The position numbers and the translations under genes are program-made. Positions 46,347 through 55,359 of a DNA stretch of 64,000 nt are shown piece by piece. Location: positions 186,001-250,000 of the forward strand of contig NZ_LBAW01000004.1 of the NCBI RefSeq assembly GCF_001648595.1, read 5' to 3'. This stretch comes from Legionella bozemanae. Lineage in GTDB: Bacteria > Pseudomonadota > Gammaproteobacteria > Legionellales > Legionellaceae. Each line of letters begins with the position of its first letter. The stretch's first letter is position 1. The notes beneath the pieces were generated by a model. That model made no database searches, was not told the origin of the DNA, and saw nothing but the letters and a program-made list of their open reading frames with translations.

Positions 46347-47399
46347 ATGGAAATTTTGCATCCCCACATCCGTTTTGATATTACAGCTGCAACTCGCGTT
46401 CTTCCAGATTCTCCCCCTGTTACGAATCTGGAAATTTTACAAAACTTCCCACGAACATCAGGTCACTCTTTATCTTTTTTAGAAAAATTTGCTGAAAAAA
46501 TCGGTGAAGAATTTGGTTTTTATTCCCGCTATTGGTGCCATAAGCCTTGGGAATCTTTAGATAACTCCAGGGAATTGACTGCTGAATCATTAGCTTCTGA
46601 AGCAGTACAAAAACTGTTTGCAGGTTATGACTCAAAAAAAATACATGCTCTTTTATTAGGATCAACTACCAATAAACGATTTACGGGTTCACAAGCAGCA
46701 GCCGTTCTTGGAAATTTAGGAATAGATGCCCCTGCTTATGATTTAAAAACTGGCTGCTCGACTTCCTTATCTACACTTCATCTTGCCTATGCCTTAATGG
46801 CTTTAGGTTACACTAATGTGGTAGTCAGTTGTGCCGAAACTTTGTCCAAAGTAATTGATCCTGAAAATGAAAAAACATGGATAGGATTAGCCGATGGTGC
46901 AGCAGCTTTGCTCATGGAAAAAAAGGAAACCGGTGCATTCGCTGTTGAAAAAACTTTTTTTTCTACTGAGGGAAAATACGTTGAAGCCTTTACCACTCAA
47001 GGTGTTTTTCCACCTACCAAAGAGCAAATCGACACCATAGGCTATCATTTGATTGGCAATGAATCACTGATGAAAGAACTGGCCTATGCTAAGTACAAGC
47101 AAATACTGGATCATTTATTACCAACAGAAGAAGACCGAAAAAACATCACATGGATTATTCCTCATCAAGTGAATCGTAAATTAATTACTCAACTTCTTCA
47201 AGAGTATCAAATGAGTCACAAGACAATTATTTGGGATTCAGATACGATTGGAAATATTGGCGGCGCTTCTGTTCTTTATTCTTTAGCAAGAGCAGTAGAA
47301 GAAAAAATTTTTGATAGGCCTGGAAAGATACTCATGATGAGTGTAGGCGGCGGTCTCTCTTATGCGGGACAAGTTCTGCAATTCCATAGGGATGCTTAA
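46347..47399 (+). CDS. 3-oxoacyl-ACP synthase III family condensing enzyme (first)
   Basis: A 350-residue KASIII/FabH-type thiolase-fold enzyme. The catalytic triad is Cys137 (KTGCSTSL), His273 (IPHQVN) and Asn303 (IGNIGGAS). It should join a starter acyl group to malonyl-carrier or malonyl-CoA, or load one acyl chain on another as in OleA-like members. AAAGG is nine bases before ATG 46347. Its TAA overlaps the next ATG by one base, so it is coupled to the fatty acyl-AMP ligase. Confidence 0.92.
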   Translation: MEILHPHIRFDITAATRVLPDSPPVTNLEILQNFPRTSGHSLSFLEKFAEKIGEEFGFYSRYWCHKPWESLDNSRELTAESLASEAVQKLFAGYDSKKIHALLLGSTTNKRFTGSQAAAVLGNLGIDAPAYDLKTGCSTSLSTLHLAYALMALGYTNVVVSCAETLSKVIDPENEKTWIGLADGAAALLMEKKETGAFAVEKTFFSTEGKYVEAFTTQGVFPPTKEQIDTIGYHLIGNESLMKELAYAKYKQILDHLLPTEEDRKNITWIIPHQVNRKLITQLLQEYQMSHKTIIWDSDTIGNIGGASVLYSLARAVEEKIFDRPGKILMMSVGGGLSYAGQVLQFHRDA

Positions 47400-49144
47400 T
47401 GAATAAAGAGATTTTCAACTGCGTATCCCTAATTGACGCTGTTCACTATAGAGCCCTACATACACCAGACAAAGTAAGTTGCACGTTTATTAATAGAAAT
47501 CTAGAAGAAAAAATAAATTATGCTGAATTGGATGAACAGGCAAGAGCCATTGCAGCGCAATTACAGGTGCAAGGAGCAAAACCTGGGGATAGAATCTTAT
47601 TATTATTTTCTCCCGGGCTTCCCTTAATCCAAGCTTTTTTTGGCTGCCTTTATGCAGGTTGCATTGCTGTACCTATTTATCCACCCGCACAAGCCAAATT
47701 ATTAGATAAAGCACATCGCATCATCCATAATGCAAAACCTGTATTCGTCATTATGACTGCTGATCATCTCGCTAAATTTGCTATCCTGGATCACAAAGGA
47801 AAGCCGTATTTAGATAAAGTTCCATGCTTAGCCATAGACAGAATGGAACGGCAAATAAGTGCTTTTTGGCAGCCGCCCTCTATTCGCGAACATCACATTG
47901 CTTTTCTACAGTACACCTCAGGATCCACAATGCATCCAAAAGGAGTCATTATCACGCATAGCAATTTACTGGATAACATCCAAAAGATATGCACTGCGTT
48001 TGAATTAAATGAAGAAACCATATCCTTCAGTTGGCTCCCGCCCCATCATGATATGGGATTAATAGGCTATATTTTGACTCCTATTTATGCGGGCATACCT
48101 GCCTATTTGATGTCTCCTTTTTCTTTTTTACAAAATCCCCTTTCCTGGTTACAAAACATTAGCAAATACCGGGCAACCATAAGCGGCAGCCCCAATTTTG
48201 CTTACGATTATTGTGTAAAACGGATTAAAGAAGAAAAAAAACAAGGTTTGGATCTAAGCTGCTGGCGAATTGCATCGAATGGGGCAGAACCCATTAGAAA
48301 AGAAACATTAGAGCATTTCTATCAAGCGTTTAAAAATTATGGTTTTCGTAAAAAAGCCTTTTATCCTTGTTATGGTTTGGCTGAGGCTACTTTATTAGTG
48401 ACAGGAACTATTCCAGACACTACCTACCGAACGCTCTCCTTGGTTAAAGAAGAGTATCAGGCTCATCGTGTCCATTTTGCTCAGGAGGAAAACGCACAGA
48501 GTCACAATTTAGTCAGTTGCGGCAAATTTATTCAAACAGTAAAAATTGTGGATCCAGAAACACGTATGCTTTGTGATAATGAACAGATTGGTGAAATTTG
48601 GGTACATAGTGCCAGTGTAGCACAGGGCTACTGGCAACAAGATGAAGAAACATGCCATGCATTTCATGGTAAAATTGCTAATGATCCAAGCAATCAATTG
48701 TATTTAAGAACCGGCGATTTGGGGTTTGTGCATGAAGAGGAACTCTATGTGACTGGCCGCATTAAAGATTTGATTATTCTCTATGGAAAAAACCATTATC
48801 CGCAAGACATAGAATATTCTATTCTCCATGCCCAAATCCATAAATCTCTAGGTAAATGCGCTGCTTTTGTCATGCAAACAGATCATGAATATGAACTCAC
48901 TGTCATGTGTGAGGTAAAAAACCGTTTTATGTCGCCTGAAGAACAAGATTCTTTATTCAATACTATTTTTGAACTGATTTATCAGACCCATCAACTCGAA
49001 ATTCATCATATTATTTTTGTCCCCCTTAAAGCCATGCCGCATACAACCAGCGGCAAAATTCGTCGAAATTTCTGCCGGAAACATGTATTGGATAATACAC
49101 TTCCTATAATCGCTTCCTGGCGGTTGAATAAGGTTGAGGGTTAA
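47399..49144 (+). CDS. Fatty acyl-AMP ligase (FAAL)
   Basis: A 581-residue adenylate-forming enzyme. The ATP loop is QYTSGSTMHPKGV, followed by SWLPPHHDMGLIGYILTP, the histidine-rich segment usual in FAALs, then YGLAEATLLVTG and RTGDLGFVHEEELYVTGRIKDLI. FAALs activate a free fatty acid to its AMP ester and pass it to an acyl carrier protein. Partners are in the operon: an ACP at 50494 and KASIII enzymes at both ends. No C-terminal carrier domain is fused. It is linked to the previous gene by a TAATG overlap. Confidence 0.9.
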   Translation: MNKEIFNCVSLIDAVHYRALHTPDKVSCTFINRNLEEKINYAELDEQARAIAAQLQVQGAKPGDRILLLFSPGLPLIQAFFGCLYAGCIAVPIYPPAQAKLLDKAHRIIHNAKPVFVIMTADHLAKFAILDHKGKPYLDKVPCLAIDRMERQISAFWQPPSIREHHIAFLQYTSGSTMHPKGVIITHSNLLDNIQKICTAFELNEETISFSWLPPHHDMGLIGYILTPIYAGIPAYLMSPFSFLQNPLSWLQNISKYRATISGSPNFAYDYCVKRIKEEKKQGLDLSCWRIASNGAEPIRKETLEHFYQAFKNYGFRKKAFYPCYGLAEATLLVTGTIPDTTYRTLSLVKEEYQAHRVHFAQEENAQSHNLVSCGKFIQTVKIVDPETRMLCDNEQIGEIWVHSASVAQGYWQQDEETCHAFHGKIANDPSNQLYLRTGDLGFVHEEELYVTGRIKDLIILYGKNHYPQDIEYSILHAQIHKSLGKCAAFVMQTDHEYELTVMCEVKNRFMSPEEQDSLFNTIFELIYQTHQLEIHHIIFVPLKAMPHTTSGKIRRNFCRKHVLDNTLPIIASWRLNKVEG

Positions 49145-49148
49145 GAAC

Positions 49149-50504
49149 ATGCAATTTCTAGCTCAAGATTCGCCAAATAAAACTGCATTAAGCGTGGCAA
49201 ATCAGCTTTTGAGTTTTGCTGAATTAGAAACAGCAGTCCACAAGATGTCGTTACAATTAAAAAAACTGCCCAAAGGTATATTGGTTTTATATGCAACCGC
49301 ACAGCCTCTATTTGTCATTCAATTATTAGCTGCTTTACACATCGGGAAACCTGTCGCTCTTTTTGCCCATCAAGAATCAGAACAGTATAAACGGGCCATT
49401 TTAAGTACAAGTATGACCGTTGATGCTCGAGGTGAGCTCCTGGAAATTCAAGAAAATAAACAGATAAAACCTCATCCTGAACTCGCTTTGGTGCTCTTTA
49501 CTTCAGGAAGCACAGGCCAAATGAAGGCAGTGCAACTTTCTCTAAAAAATATCATTGCAAATTGTCAGGCGGTTATTAAGGCGCTTGCGTTTTCTAGAAT
49601 TACCGATCAATTATTATTTTTACCTTTATCGTACTCTTTTGGCCTGCTTGGGCAATTGCTCCCCGGGTTAATCGCTGGGATAAAAACACAACTCATCACG
49701 CAATTTACTGACATTAAAACACTGTTTGAAACGCATACTATTCCGCAAATGTGGAGCGGGGTTCCCTCTCATTGGGTCGCGATTCATAAAATGGCAACAC
49801 TTTTTCCAGAAGCTGCCGCAAAAATAAAAGCGATTGTCTCTGCTGGAGCTCCTTTGAGCATTATATTGCGTGACAGCTTAATGCATACTTTTCCCAAAGC
49901 AATAATTTATAATAATTACGGTTTAACTGAAGCCTCCCCGCGTGTCCTGACTTATTCAAGCAAAGATCCATTATTCCTAGAAGATTTTGCCGGTTATCCA
50001 ATTGGGGATTGGCAAATCCGTTTATCAGAGGACAATGAGTTACTCATTAAAGGCAGCCAACTCATGCTAGGCTATCTGGGCGAGAAAAAACAAAGCCGAA
50101 TGCAAGATGGTTGGTTTTTTACTGGAGACTTGGCAGAACAATTACCTTCAGGTTTGGTGGCAATTAAAGGACGTTTGGATCATATCGTCAATATTGGTGG
50201 TGAAAAGGTCAATTTAATTGATATAGAGCATAAAATTTGCCAAATTAAAGGAATTAAAGAAGTGATTGTCATCCCTGTGCCTGATGAGTTGTATGGTATC
50301 CGTTTACTTGCATGCCTGGAGCGAGATAATTTCAGTACTACCACCACAGAACAAATACTTTGTGACCAGTTAAAACACCATTTTTTACCTAGAAAACTTC
50401 CAATTACAGTGCAATTATTGGATAAATTGCCACGTAACCAACATGGAAAACTTGATAGAAAAACACTGCTTTTAAGCCAAAAGGAAAAAAACCATGCTCA
50501 CTGA
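49149..50504 (+). CDS. AMP-dependent synthetase/ligase (second adenylation enzyme)
   Basis: A 451-residue member of the acyl-adenylate family, shorter than the FAAL. The ATP loop is VLFTSGSTGQMKAVQL, then PLSYSFGLLGQLLPG, NNYGLTEASPRVL, WFFTGDLAEQLPSG and the C-terminal lysine in RNQHGKLDRKTLLL. The acyl group is unknown: an aromatic or short-chain acid, or an amino-acid-like group. ATG 49149 follows the FAAL stop by four bases with GAGG upstream. It overlaps the ACP gene by 11 bases. Confidence 0.88.
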   Translation: MQFLAQDSPNKTALSVANQLLSFAELETAVHKMSLQLKKLPKGILVLYATAQPLFVIQLLAALHIGKPVALFAHQESEQYKRAILSTSMTVDARGELLEIQENKQIKPHPELALVLFTSGSTGQMKAVQLSLKNIIANCQAVIKALAFSRITDQLLFLPLSYSFGLLGQLLPGLIAGIKTQLITQFTDIKTLFETHTIPQMWSGVPSHWVAIHKMATLFPEAAAKIKAIVSAGAPLSIILRDSLMHTFPKAIIYNNYGLTEASPRVLTYSSKDPLFLEDFAGYPIGDWQIRLSEDNELLIKGSQLMLGYLGEKKQSRMQDGWFFTGDLAEQLPSGLVAIKGRLDHIVNIGGEKVNLIDIEHKICQIKGIKEVIVIPVPDELYGIRLLACLERDNFSTTTTEQILCDQLKHHFLPRKLPITVQLLDKLPRNQHGKLDRKTLLLSQKEKNHAH

Positions 50505-50727
50505 ACGAATTCGCAATACATTAACAAAAATTGGACTTGCCTATCCTCATCAAGATACATCCGCTTCATTGGAGCAAGGAGGTCTAGACAGCTTAATGTT
50601 AGCTTTACTCATCATCGAGTTAGAGCGGGAATTCAAAATTAAGATCCCTGTTATGCCTTTAGTAAAAGAACATTATGAATCAATAAACAGTATTGAAAAA
50701 CACTTAATTGAGCTGGGGGCACAATGA
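50494..50727 (+). CDS. Acyl carrier protein of the biosynthetic operon
   Basis: A 77-residue discrete ACP. The 4'-phosphopantetheine Ser33 is in GGLDSLML, and the rest has the helical carrier pattern. It overlaps the AMP-ligase gene by 11 bases and the SDR gene by four (ATGA), and AAGGA precedes ATG 50494. It is the probable carrier for the FAAL product and the reactions of the SDR and KASIII enzymes. It differs from a housekeeping AcpP by a shorter, less acidic helix 2. Confidence 0.92.
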   Translation: MLTERIRNTLTKIGLAYPHQDTSASLEQGGLDSLMLALLIIELEREFKIKIPVMPLVKEHYESINSIEKHLIELGAQ

Positions 50728-51479
50728 ATATTTTGATTACTGGCGGCTCATCGGATATCGCTCAAGCCATAGTCAAGCGACGACTGCAATTAGGTGATAC
50801 AATCACTATTACCAGTTCCAGCAAGGAGAGTCTAAACAAAACATTGGAGCATTATAAACACCACGAAATGCAGGTTCATGGTTTGGTATATCATTTTTCC
50901 AATCCGGAAGCCAGCAAGGAAGAATTGCAAAACCTACTGCAGGAACCTTTAGATGGTGTCATTCTCAACGCGTTTACACGGGTGAGTCAACTACGAAAAT
51001 TACACGCATTATCCTATCCTGCATTACGTACTTACATCGACGATAATTTGCATGGCAATATCTGGTTAATTCATCACTTATTACCTGCTTTATTAGCCAA
51101 TAAATTTGGACGATTGATTCTGATTTCCAGCCTTTCTGCAATTACAGGAACCAGTCGGTATGGGGCTTATTGCGCAACCAAAGCGGCGCTTGAAGGATTA
51201 TTTTTAAATCTTGCAGTAGATTATAGTGCCAATAATATTTTATCCAATATTGTGCGTGTTGGTTTAGTTAAAACATCAAGAACCGAGCAATTCTGGAAAA
51301 AATCTGCTTATCAAGAAAAAATGGCACAAATTATTCCTCAAGGCATGATGGGAGAGGCGGCACAAATCGCAGAGGCGATGGATCCCTTATTATCCAAAAC
51401 CTCATTTATGACAGGCTCTGTCATTACTGTAAGCGGCGGTTTACCGCTCATGCGTTCTGAAGGAATATTATCATCATGA
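50724..51479 (+). CDS. Short-chain dehydrogenase/reductase (FabG-like ketoreductase)
   Basis: A 251-residue Rossmann-fold reductase. The nucleotide loop is ITGGSSDIAQAI, and the catalytic Ser and the YxxxK are in LISSLSAITGTSRYGAYCATK. The C-terminus VSGGLPLMRSEG is usual for FabG-like enzymes. In this operon it would reduce a beta-keto group on the ACP. The ATG overlaps the ACP stop, and the stop overlaps the next ATG. Confidence 0.9.
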   Translation: MNILITGGSSDIAQAIVKRRLQLGDTITITSSSKESLNKTLEHYKHHEMQVHGLVYHFSNPEASKEELQNLLQEPLDGVILNAFTRVSQLRKLHALSYPALRTYIDDNLHGNIWLIHHLLPALLANKFGRLILISSLSAITGTSRYGAYCATKAALEGLFLNLAVDYSANNILSNIVRVGLVKTSRTEQFWKKSAYQEKMAQIIPQGMMGEAAQIAEAMDPLLSKTSFMTGSVITVSGGLPLMRSEGILSS

Positions 51480-52486
51480 ATTTGTTGCGTGCTGAAAAAA
51501 ACATATACCTCAAAGGTCCTTTTACCGCATTGCCTGAGAGGATTGTGAGTAATCAAGAAGTGCTTAATTGGATGAATAGTACACAAAGTCCAACTCTGGT
51601 AAGCTTCTCGACAGGGATTAGAAACAGACGCTGGGTCAATGAAGATCAGGCATGCAGTGATTTGGCTGTATTGGCGGCAGAAAAGCTGTTTGCCGCAAAA
51701 CCGGCAGAAAAAAATAAAATCAATCAAATTATTTTAGCAACGATATCAGGAGACTATCTTGCACCGCCAACCAGTCCCCTAGTACAGCACCGACTTGGAT
51801 TACAGAACACAGGGGCTTTTGATATTGGAGCAGCCTGTGCCGGTTTTGTAGTTGGTTTGCATACAAGTGCAGCCATCACACAAGCAAGTATGGGTGCCAT
51901 CTTATTAATTGCCAGCGAGATCCGCTCCAAATTTTTAAATAAAAATAATTTTGCCACCAGTGTTCTCTTTGGTGATGGAGCAGCTGCATGTGTTGTGTCT
52001 ACCAATAAAGAAAATGCAGAATTTCGTTTTATTGCCTCCGCTTTATTTGCTGACGGCGAAGTCAGCGATACGGTATCTACCCCTGCAGGAGGTTCACGCC
52101 TACCTGCAGCACATTGCCAAGACCCTGAACTGTTTTACATCACGATTAAAGAAAATACCGCCCTATTTGTCAAAGCAGTGCATGGTATGGTTGATGGGGC
52201 AGAAGAATTCCTCAAAGCATTAAATCTTACTACTGCGGATATCCAATGGTTGGTCCCGCATCAAGGAAATAAAAATTTAGTTTTATCTGTTGCAAAACAA
52301 TTAGGTTTTCCTGAAGAACGTATTGTTAAAACCGTGGAAGAAACGGGTAATACTTCCGGATCAAGTGTGGGTATCGCTCTGGATTTTCTTCGTGAACATA
52401 CACCTATCAAAGCAAAAGATAAAGTGTTATTAGTTGCTGCAGGTGGAGGCGGTATTGCCGCTTGTGCGCTTTTGGAAGTCATTTAA
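51476..52486 (+). CDS. 3-oxoacyl-ACP synthase III family condensing enzyme (second)
   Basis: A 336-residue KASIII enzyme with Cys121 (GAACAGFV), His262 (VPHQGN) and Asn292 (TGNTSGSS). It is divergent from the first KASIII in the operon, so the two probably act at different steps, such as starter loading and chain joining. It closes the operon; a family B palindrome follows the stop codon at once. Its start overlaps the SDR stop by four bases. Confidence 0.92.
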   Translation: MNLLRAEKNIYLKGPFTALPERIVSNQEVLNWMNSTQSPTLVSFSTGIRNRRWVNEDQACSDLAVLAAEKLFAAKPAEKNKINQIILATISGDYLAPPTSPLVQHRLGLQNTGAFDIGAACAGFVVGLHTSAAITQASMGAILLIASEIRSKFLNKNNFATSVLFGDGAAACVVSTNKENAEFRFIASALFADGEVSDTVSTPAGGSRLPAAHCQDPELFYITIKENTALFVKAVHGMVDGAEEFLKALNLTTADIQWLVPHQGNKNLVLSVAKQLGFPEERIVKTVEETGNTSGSSVGIALDFLREHTPIKAKDKVLLVAAGGGGIAACALLEVI

Positions 52487-52490
52487 TGTA

Positions 52491-52574
52491 TTGTAGCCTG
52501 GGTGCAGCGAAGCGAAACCCGGGTTTGAAATGACCAATTTTCCCGGGTTCCGCTTCGCTGCACCCAGGCTACAA
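52491..52574. repeat. Palindromic repeat, family B (copy 2, best preserved)
   Basis: Arms of 33 bases beginning TTGTAGCCTGGGTGCAGCGA are complementary with one or two mismatches around an 18-base loop. It lies five bases after the second KASIII stop and before the convergent TPR gene, so it may be their shared terminator. Confidence 0.8.
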
Positions 52575-52598
52575 TCCCAAACGATAGTTTGTTTTTTA

Positions 52599-53915
52599 TT
52601 AAAAACTTAATTTAGAACTAAACCAAAACTCGGCTAACGGTGTTCCTTTATAATGCGCCAAATGAAAATTAAAAAATTCTTTCGCTGCGTTTTTTTTATT
52701 GCTTTGTAATAAACAAAGCAAATAAGTCTGTGCAATGATTTCTGACTGTGCATCACTGCCACCAATTTCAGTGTACCTGGAAATACAAGGAGCCATTAAA
52801 TCGCAGGCTACTTGAAAATCATTATTAACAAAAGCATGAATCCCTTTGCTCAAAGGTAAGATAACTGAAAACCACAGCGATTGATTATATCCCTTCACTA
52901 AGGTTTGAGCATAAGTTTCAATTGCTGCCAGGGATTTCTGAACTTCGTTCTCTTGACCTAAGCGGGTGAGACAATATACATAATGGACTGTGTTAAAACC
53001 GGTATAATGCATCAAAGGGTTTTTATCAAGATAACTTGCAAGAACATTAAATTGCTCTAATTGCGGCAGCCCAGCCATGTCGAGACGCCATAATAATGAG
53101 ATGGCATCTATTTGTTCAGTAATGATTTGGGGGCAGGTACCAAAAATAACAGGATATAAGTCCATTACCTTATCAACTTGTCGTAATGCAAGGTAAAATA
53201 AAGCCAAATGCCAACTGTTATGTCCACGAAGAAGTGTTGAGATCTGCTCCCAGCTCTCCCGGAACGTTTCTAAAGCTGCTATTCCTTTTGCACTATTCGT
53301 TGTGTTGAGATAGATATGAGCTAGAGTATGATGCGCCCAAGGTGTAAGTGGTTCGATGAGCAAGGCCTGTTCTGCCAAACGTTGCGCATCTGATATATGT
53401 CCTGCCAATTCCGCTGCAAAAGAATGCATGGCTAAAAAGTGGGATTCATCCTGATTATGTGCTGCTATTCGTTCGCAAAATTTCAAATAATGATGGCCGT
53501 GGTAAGCTTGTCCCGAACAATAAAATAACCATTCAGCAAACTTTGCTGCTAAAGTATCGCGCGGATATAAAGCCGTTAAAGCCTCTAAAATAGTTAAAGC
53601 ACTTTCATACTCCAAATTCATCCATGCTTTAACCGCCTGATAAGTCAGTTTTTCTCTTAAATTAACTGAATACAATAATTTTTCAGCGTGCATTAAATGT
53701 TCTTTTGCTAAAACAGTGTCTGGATCAGTCTGGGCATAAAGATAAAATGCAGCAGTATAAACTTGGAGGAGTAAATTATCAGGATTAGTTTTGACTGCAT
53801 CTAAAATAAAATAAGGCTCCTTGCCTGCGGCTAAGACTTGTTGATGAAAGTGATTGATGCTTTCTATAACCTGCAATGACTGAGTCGTTACTGATAAGCC
53901 ACGATTTGTTTCCAT
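52599..53915 (-). CDS. TTC38-like tetratricopeptide-repeat protein
   Basis: A 438-residue helical repeat protein. The middle WAHHTLAHIYLNT (about residues 190-202) and GHNSWHLALFYLALRQ (about 228-243) match the signature of the TTC38 family, whose members are found in bacteria near secondary-metabolite genes. No catalytic motif is known for it. AGGAAAAAA precedes ATG 53915. It converges on the KASIII operon across a family B palindrome, so it may be a partner of the biosynthetic locus, but this is not shown by the sequence. Confidence 0.82.
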   Translation of the reverse strand: METNRGLSVTTQSLQVIESINHFHQQVLAAGKEPYFILDAVKTNPDNLLLQVYTAAFYLYAQTDPDTVLAKEHLMHAEKLLYSVNLREKLTYQAVKAWMNLEYESALTILEALTALYPRDTLAAKFAEWLFYCSGQAYHGHHYLKFCERIAAHNQDESHFLAMHSFAAELAGHISDAQRLAEQALLIEPLTPWAHHTLAHIYLNTTNSAKGIAALETFRESWEQISTLLRGHNSWHLALFYLALRQVDKVMDLYPVIFGTCPQIITEQIDAISLLWRLDMAGLPQLEQFNVLASYLDKNPLMHYTGFNTVHYVYCLTRLGQENEVQKSLAAIETYAQTLVKGYNQSLWFSVILPLSKGIHAFVNNDFQVACDLMAPCISRYTEIGGSDAQSEIIAQTYLLCLLQSNKKNAAKEFFNFHLAHYKGTPLAEFWFSSKLSF

Positions 53916-54079
53916 TTTTTTCCTGATGGAGATTCACTTTCTTCTTTTATTATATATCTCTTTAAGAGAAATAGAATTAAACAAAATAACTCAAAAAAAT
54001 AAGAACAACGATATGATTCAATTGCATCAAGCAGAGTCATCGAATAATCTAATGACTCAAATAAAAAAGGGACAAAAAT

Positions 54080-55024
54080 ATGAAGAGTCAAAAAGAATTA
54101 TTCGAATTTTTATGCGAATTAATTGATGTACAAATTAAAAAATATGCTTCATTAGCAAAATTTGGTGTTGGTCCAGATGCACGTCTTAATGCAAAACTTG
54201 TTTTCGGGGAAGTGAATGAATTATTGACGTTTGCTGAGCAACTAATAGAAGACTTAGAAAATCCAAAACAGGGTAGCGCGGCTCAAGAACATTTTACTTC
54301 TCTTTTTAGTCAAACAAAATTTTATATTGAACAAGAATATGTAAGAGCTTATGCAGGATGGTTGCTTTCTGAAAATAACATCCACTCGGAAGTTAAAGAA
54401 CGGGTAGAAGAACAATTAAAGCAACTCACGCAAATAGGACAATCAGCACAAATTGACAGTTCTATACCTTCCAAACCACTAACTGAGGTACAAGAACAAT
54501 GTGAATATGACAGCATCGCCATTGCTTTTCGTATTTTAGATTTAGCTAAAAACGTCAAAGAGAATCCAGAAATAGAACTCCCTAGTAACATACCGCTACA
54601 CGCGCGTAACATATTAAAACAAAATGCTATAACTCGCTATCGCGTAGAAGAGTTTGCGAAACCAATCGAGGAGCTCCATAAAAAATATAATGAATTTTTA
54701 GGCCAGTCGAAACTCAAAAAGAGTAATGATGTGTTATCAAAAGAAGACGCTCAATCCCATCAAAAAACGCATAAAGAAAAATGGGAAAATTTATTTAATC
54801 GTTATAAGAGCATTGAACCTTCTTCACAATTGTTCTCTCCCGATCATGAATGGTATAAGGTTGCCCTTCCTGAAAAAAAGAAGTCTGAGATGGGCTATTC
54901 CTCACGAAACCTTATGCTATTTGGCGGAATCGCTATAACTGGCGTTGTAGCAATTTATATGCTTATGTCTTATTTCATGCAATTAGATGATGAGAACTCT
55001 TTAAGTTCTGTCTTGAAATTCTAA
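54080..55024 (+). CDS. Unrecognised 314-residue tail-anchored protein
   Basis: The first 275 residues are hydrophilic and predicted helical, with a Glu/Lys/Gln-rich linker region near 215-245. One hydrophobic helix, LMLFGGIAITGVVAIYMLM, lies at about residues 278-300, leaving a 12-residue acidic end (DDENSLSSVLKF). This is the shape of a C-tail-anchored protein. AAAGGGA precedes ATG 54080. No domain recognised. Tail-anchored eukaryote-membrane effectors are known in Legionella, which makes it a candidate; nothing here proves it. Confidence 0.7.
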   Translation: MKSQKELFEFLCELIDVQIKKYASLAKFGVGPDARLNAKLVFGEVNELLTFAEQLIEDLENPKQGSAAQEHFTSLFSQTKFYIEQEYVRAYAGWLLSENNIHSEVKERVEEQLKQLTQIGQSAQIDSSIPSKPLTEVQEQCEYDSIAIAFRILDLAKNVKENPEIELPSNIPLHARNILKQNAITRYRVEEFAKPIEELHKKYNEFLGQSKLKKSNDVLSKEDAQSHQKTHKEKWENLFNRYKSIEPSSQLFSPDHEWYKVALPEKKKSEMGYSSRNLMLFGGIAITGVVAIYMLMSYFMQLDDENSLSSVLKF

Positions 55025-55027
55025 TTA

Positions 55028-55135
55028 GGGTTGTAGCCTGGGTGAAGGCGTAGCCGTAACCCAGGTTCAGGATTTATTTATGAGAAAAGATGTCAAATCC
55101 ATATGAACAAAAAAAACAGTTACGCCTGGGTAAAC
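55028..55135. repeat. Diverged family B repeat
   Basis: GTAGCCTGGGTGAAGGCGTAGCCGTAACCCAGG at 55031-55063 is one arm, and GTTACGCCTGGGTAAACG near 55118 is a second, shortened arm overlapping the end of the ACP gene. Confidence 0.45.
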
Positions 55136-55347
55136 GCAAACAAATCTTTATAAGTATGAAAATTCATCGCATCCTCTTCAGTCACTGTTAAATTATATTC
55201 TTCACTAAGAATAGCCAGTAACTCAACGATTTTTAAAGAATCTAAATGCAAGTCTTCGATTAGCGCCGTATCATTATGAATTTCTTCTGCTTTCGTACCT
55301 GATAATTTGGATATAATATTTTTTAATTCTGTCTCAGTAATTTTCAT
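55120..55347 (-). CDS. Second discrete acyl carrier protein
   Basis: A 75-residue ACP with the phosphopantetheine Ser37 in LHLDSLKI. AGAGGTG precedes ATG 55347; a TTG at 55356 is less likely. It follows the Bcr/CflA transporter by 12 bases on the same strand, an uncommon pairing. It may serve the 40.6-52.5 kb locus or a separate one-carrier reaction, such as presenting an acyl chain to an unlinked enzyme. Its last residues lie in a family B repeat. Confidence 0.9.
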   Translation of the reverse strand: MKITETELKNIISKLSGTKAEEIHNDTALIEDLHLDSLKIVELLAILSEEYNLTVTEEDAMNFHTYKDLFAFTQA

Positions 55348-55359
55348 AAACAACACCTC

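Noticed and set aside
53926-54126. 66-codon plus-strand frame before the tail-anchored protein
   Set aside because: It overlaps the start of the better-supported gene at 54080 and has no family or start signal.
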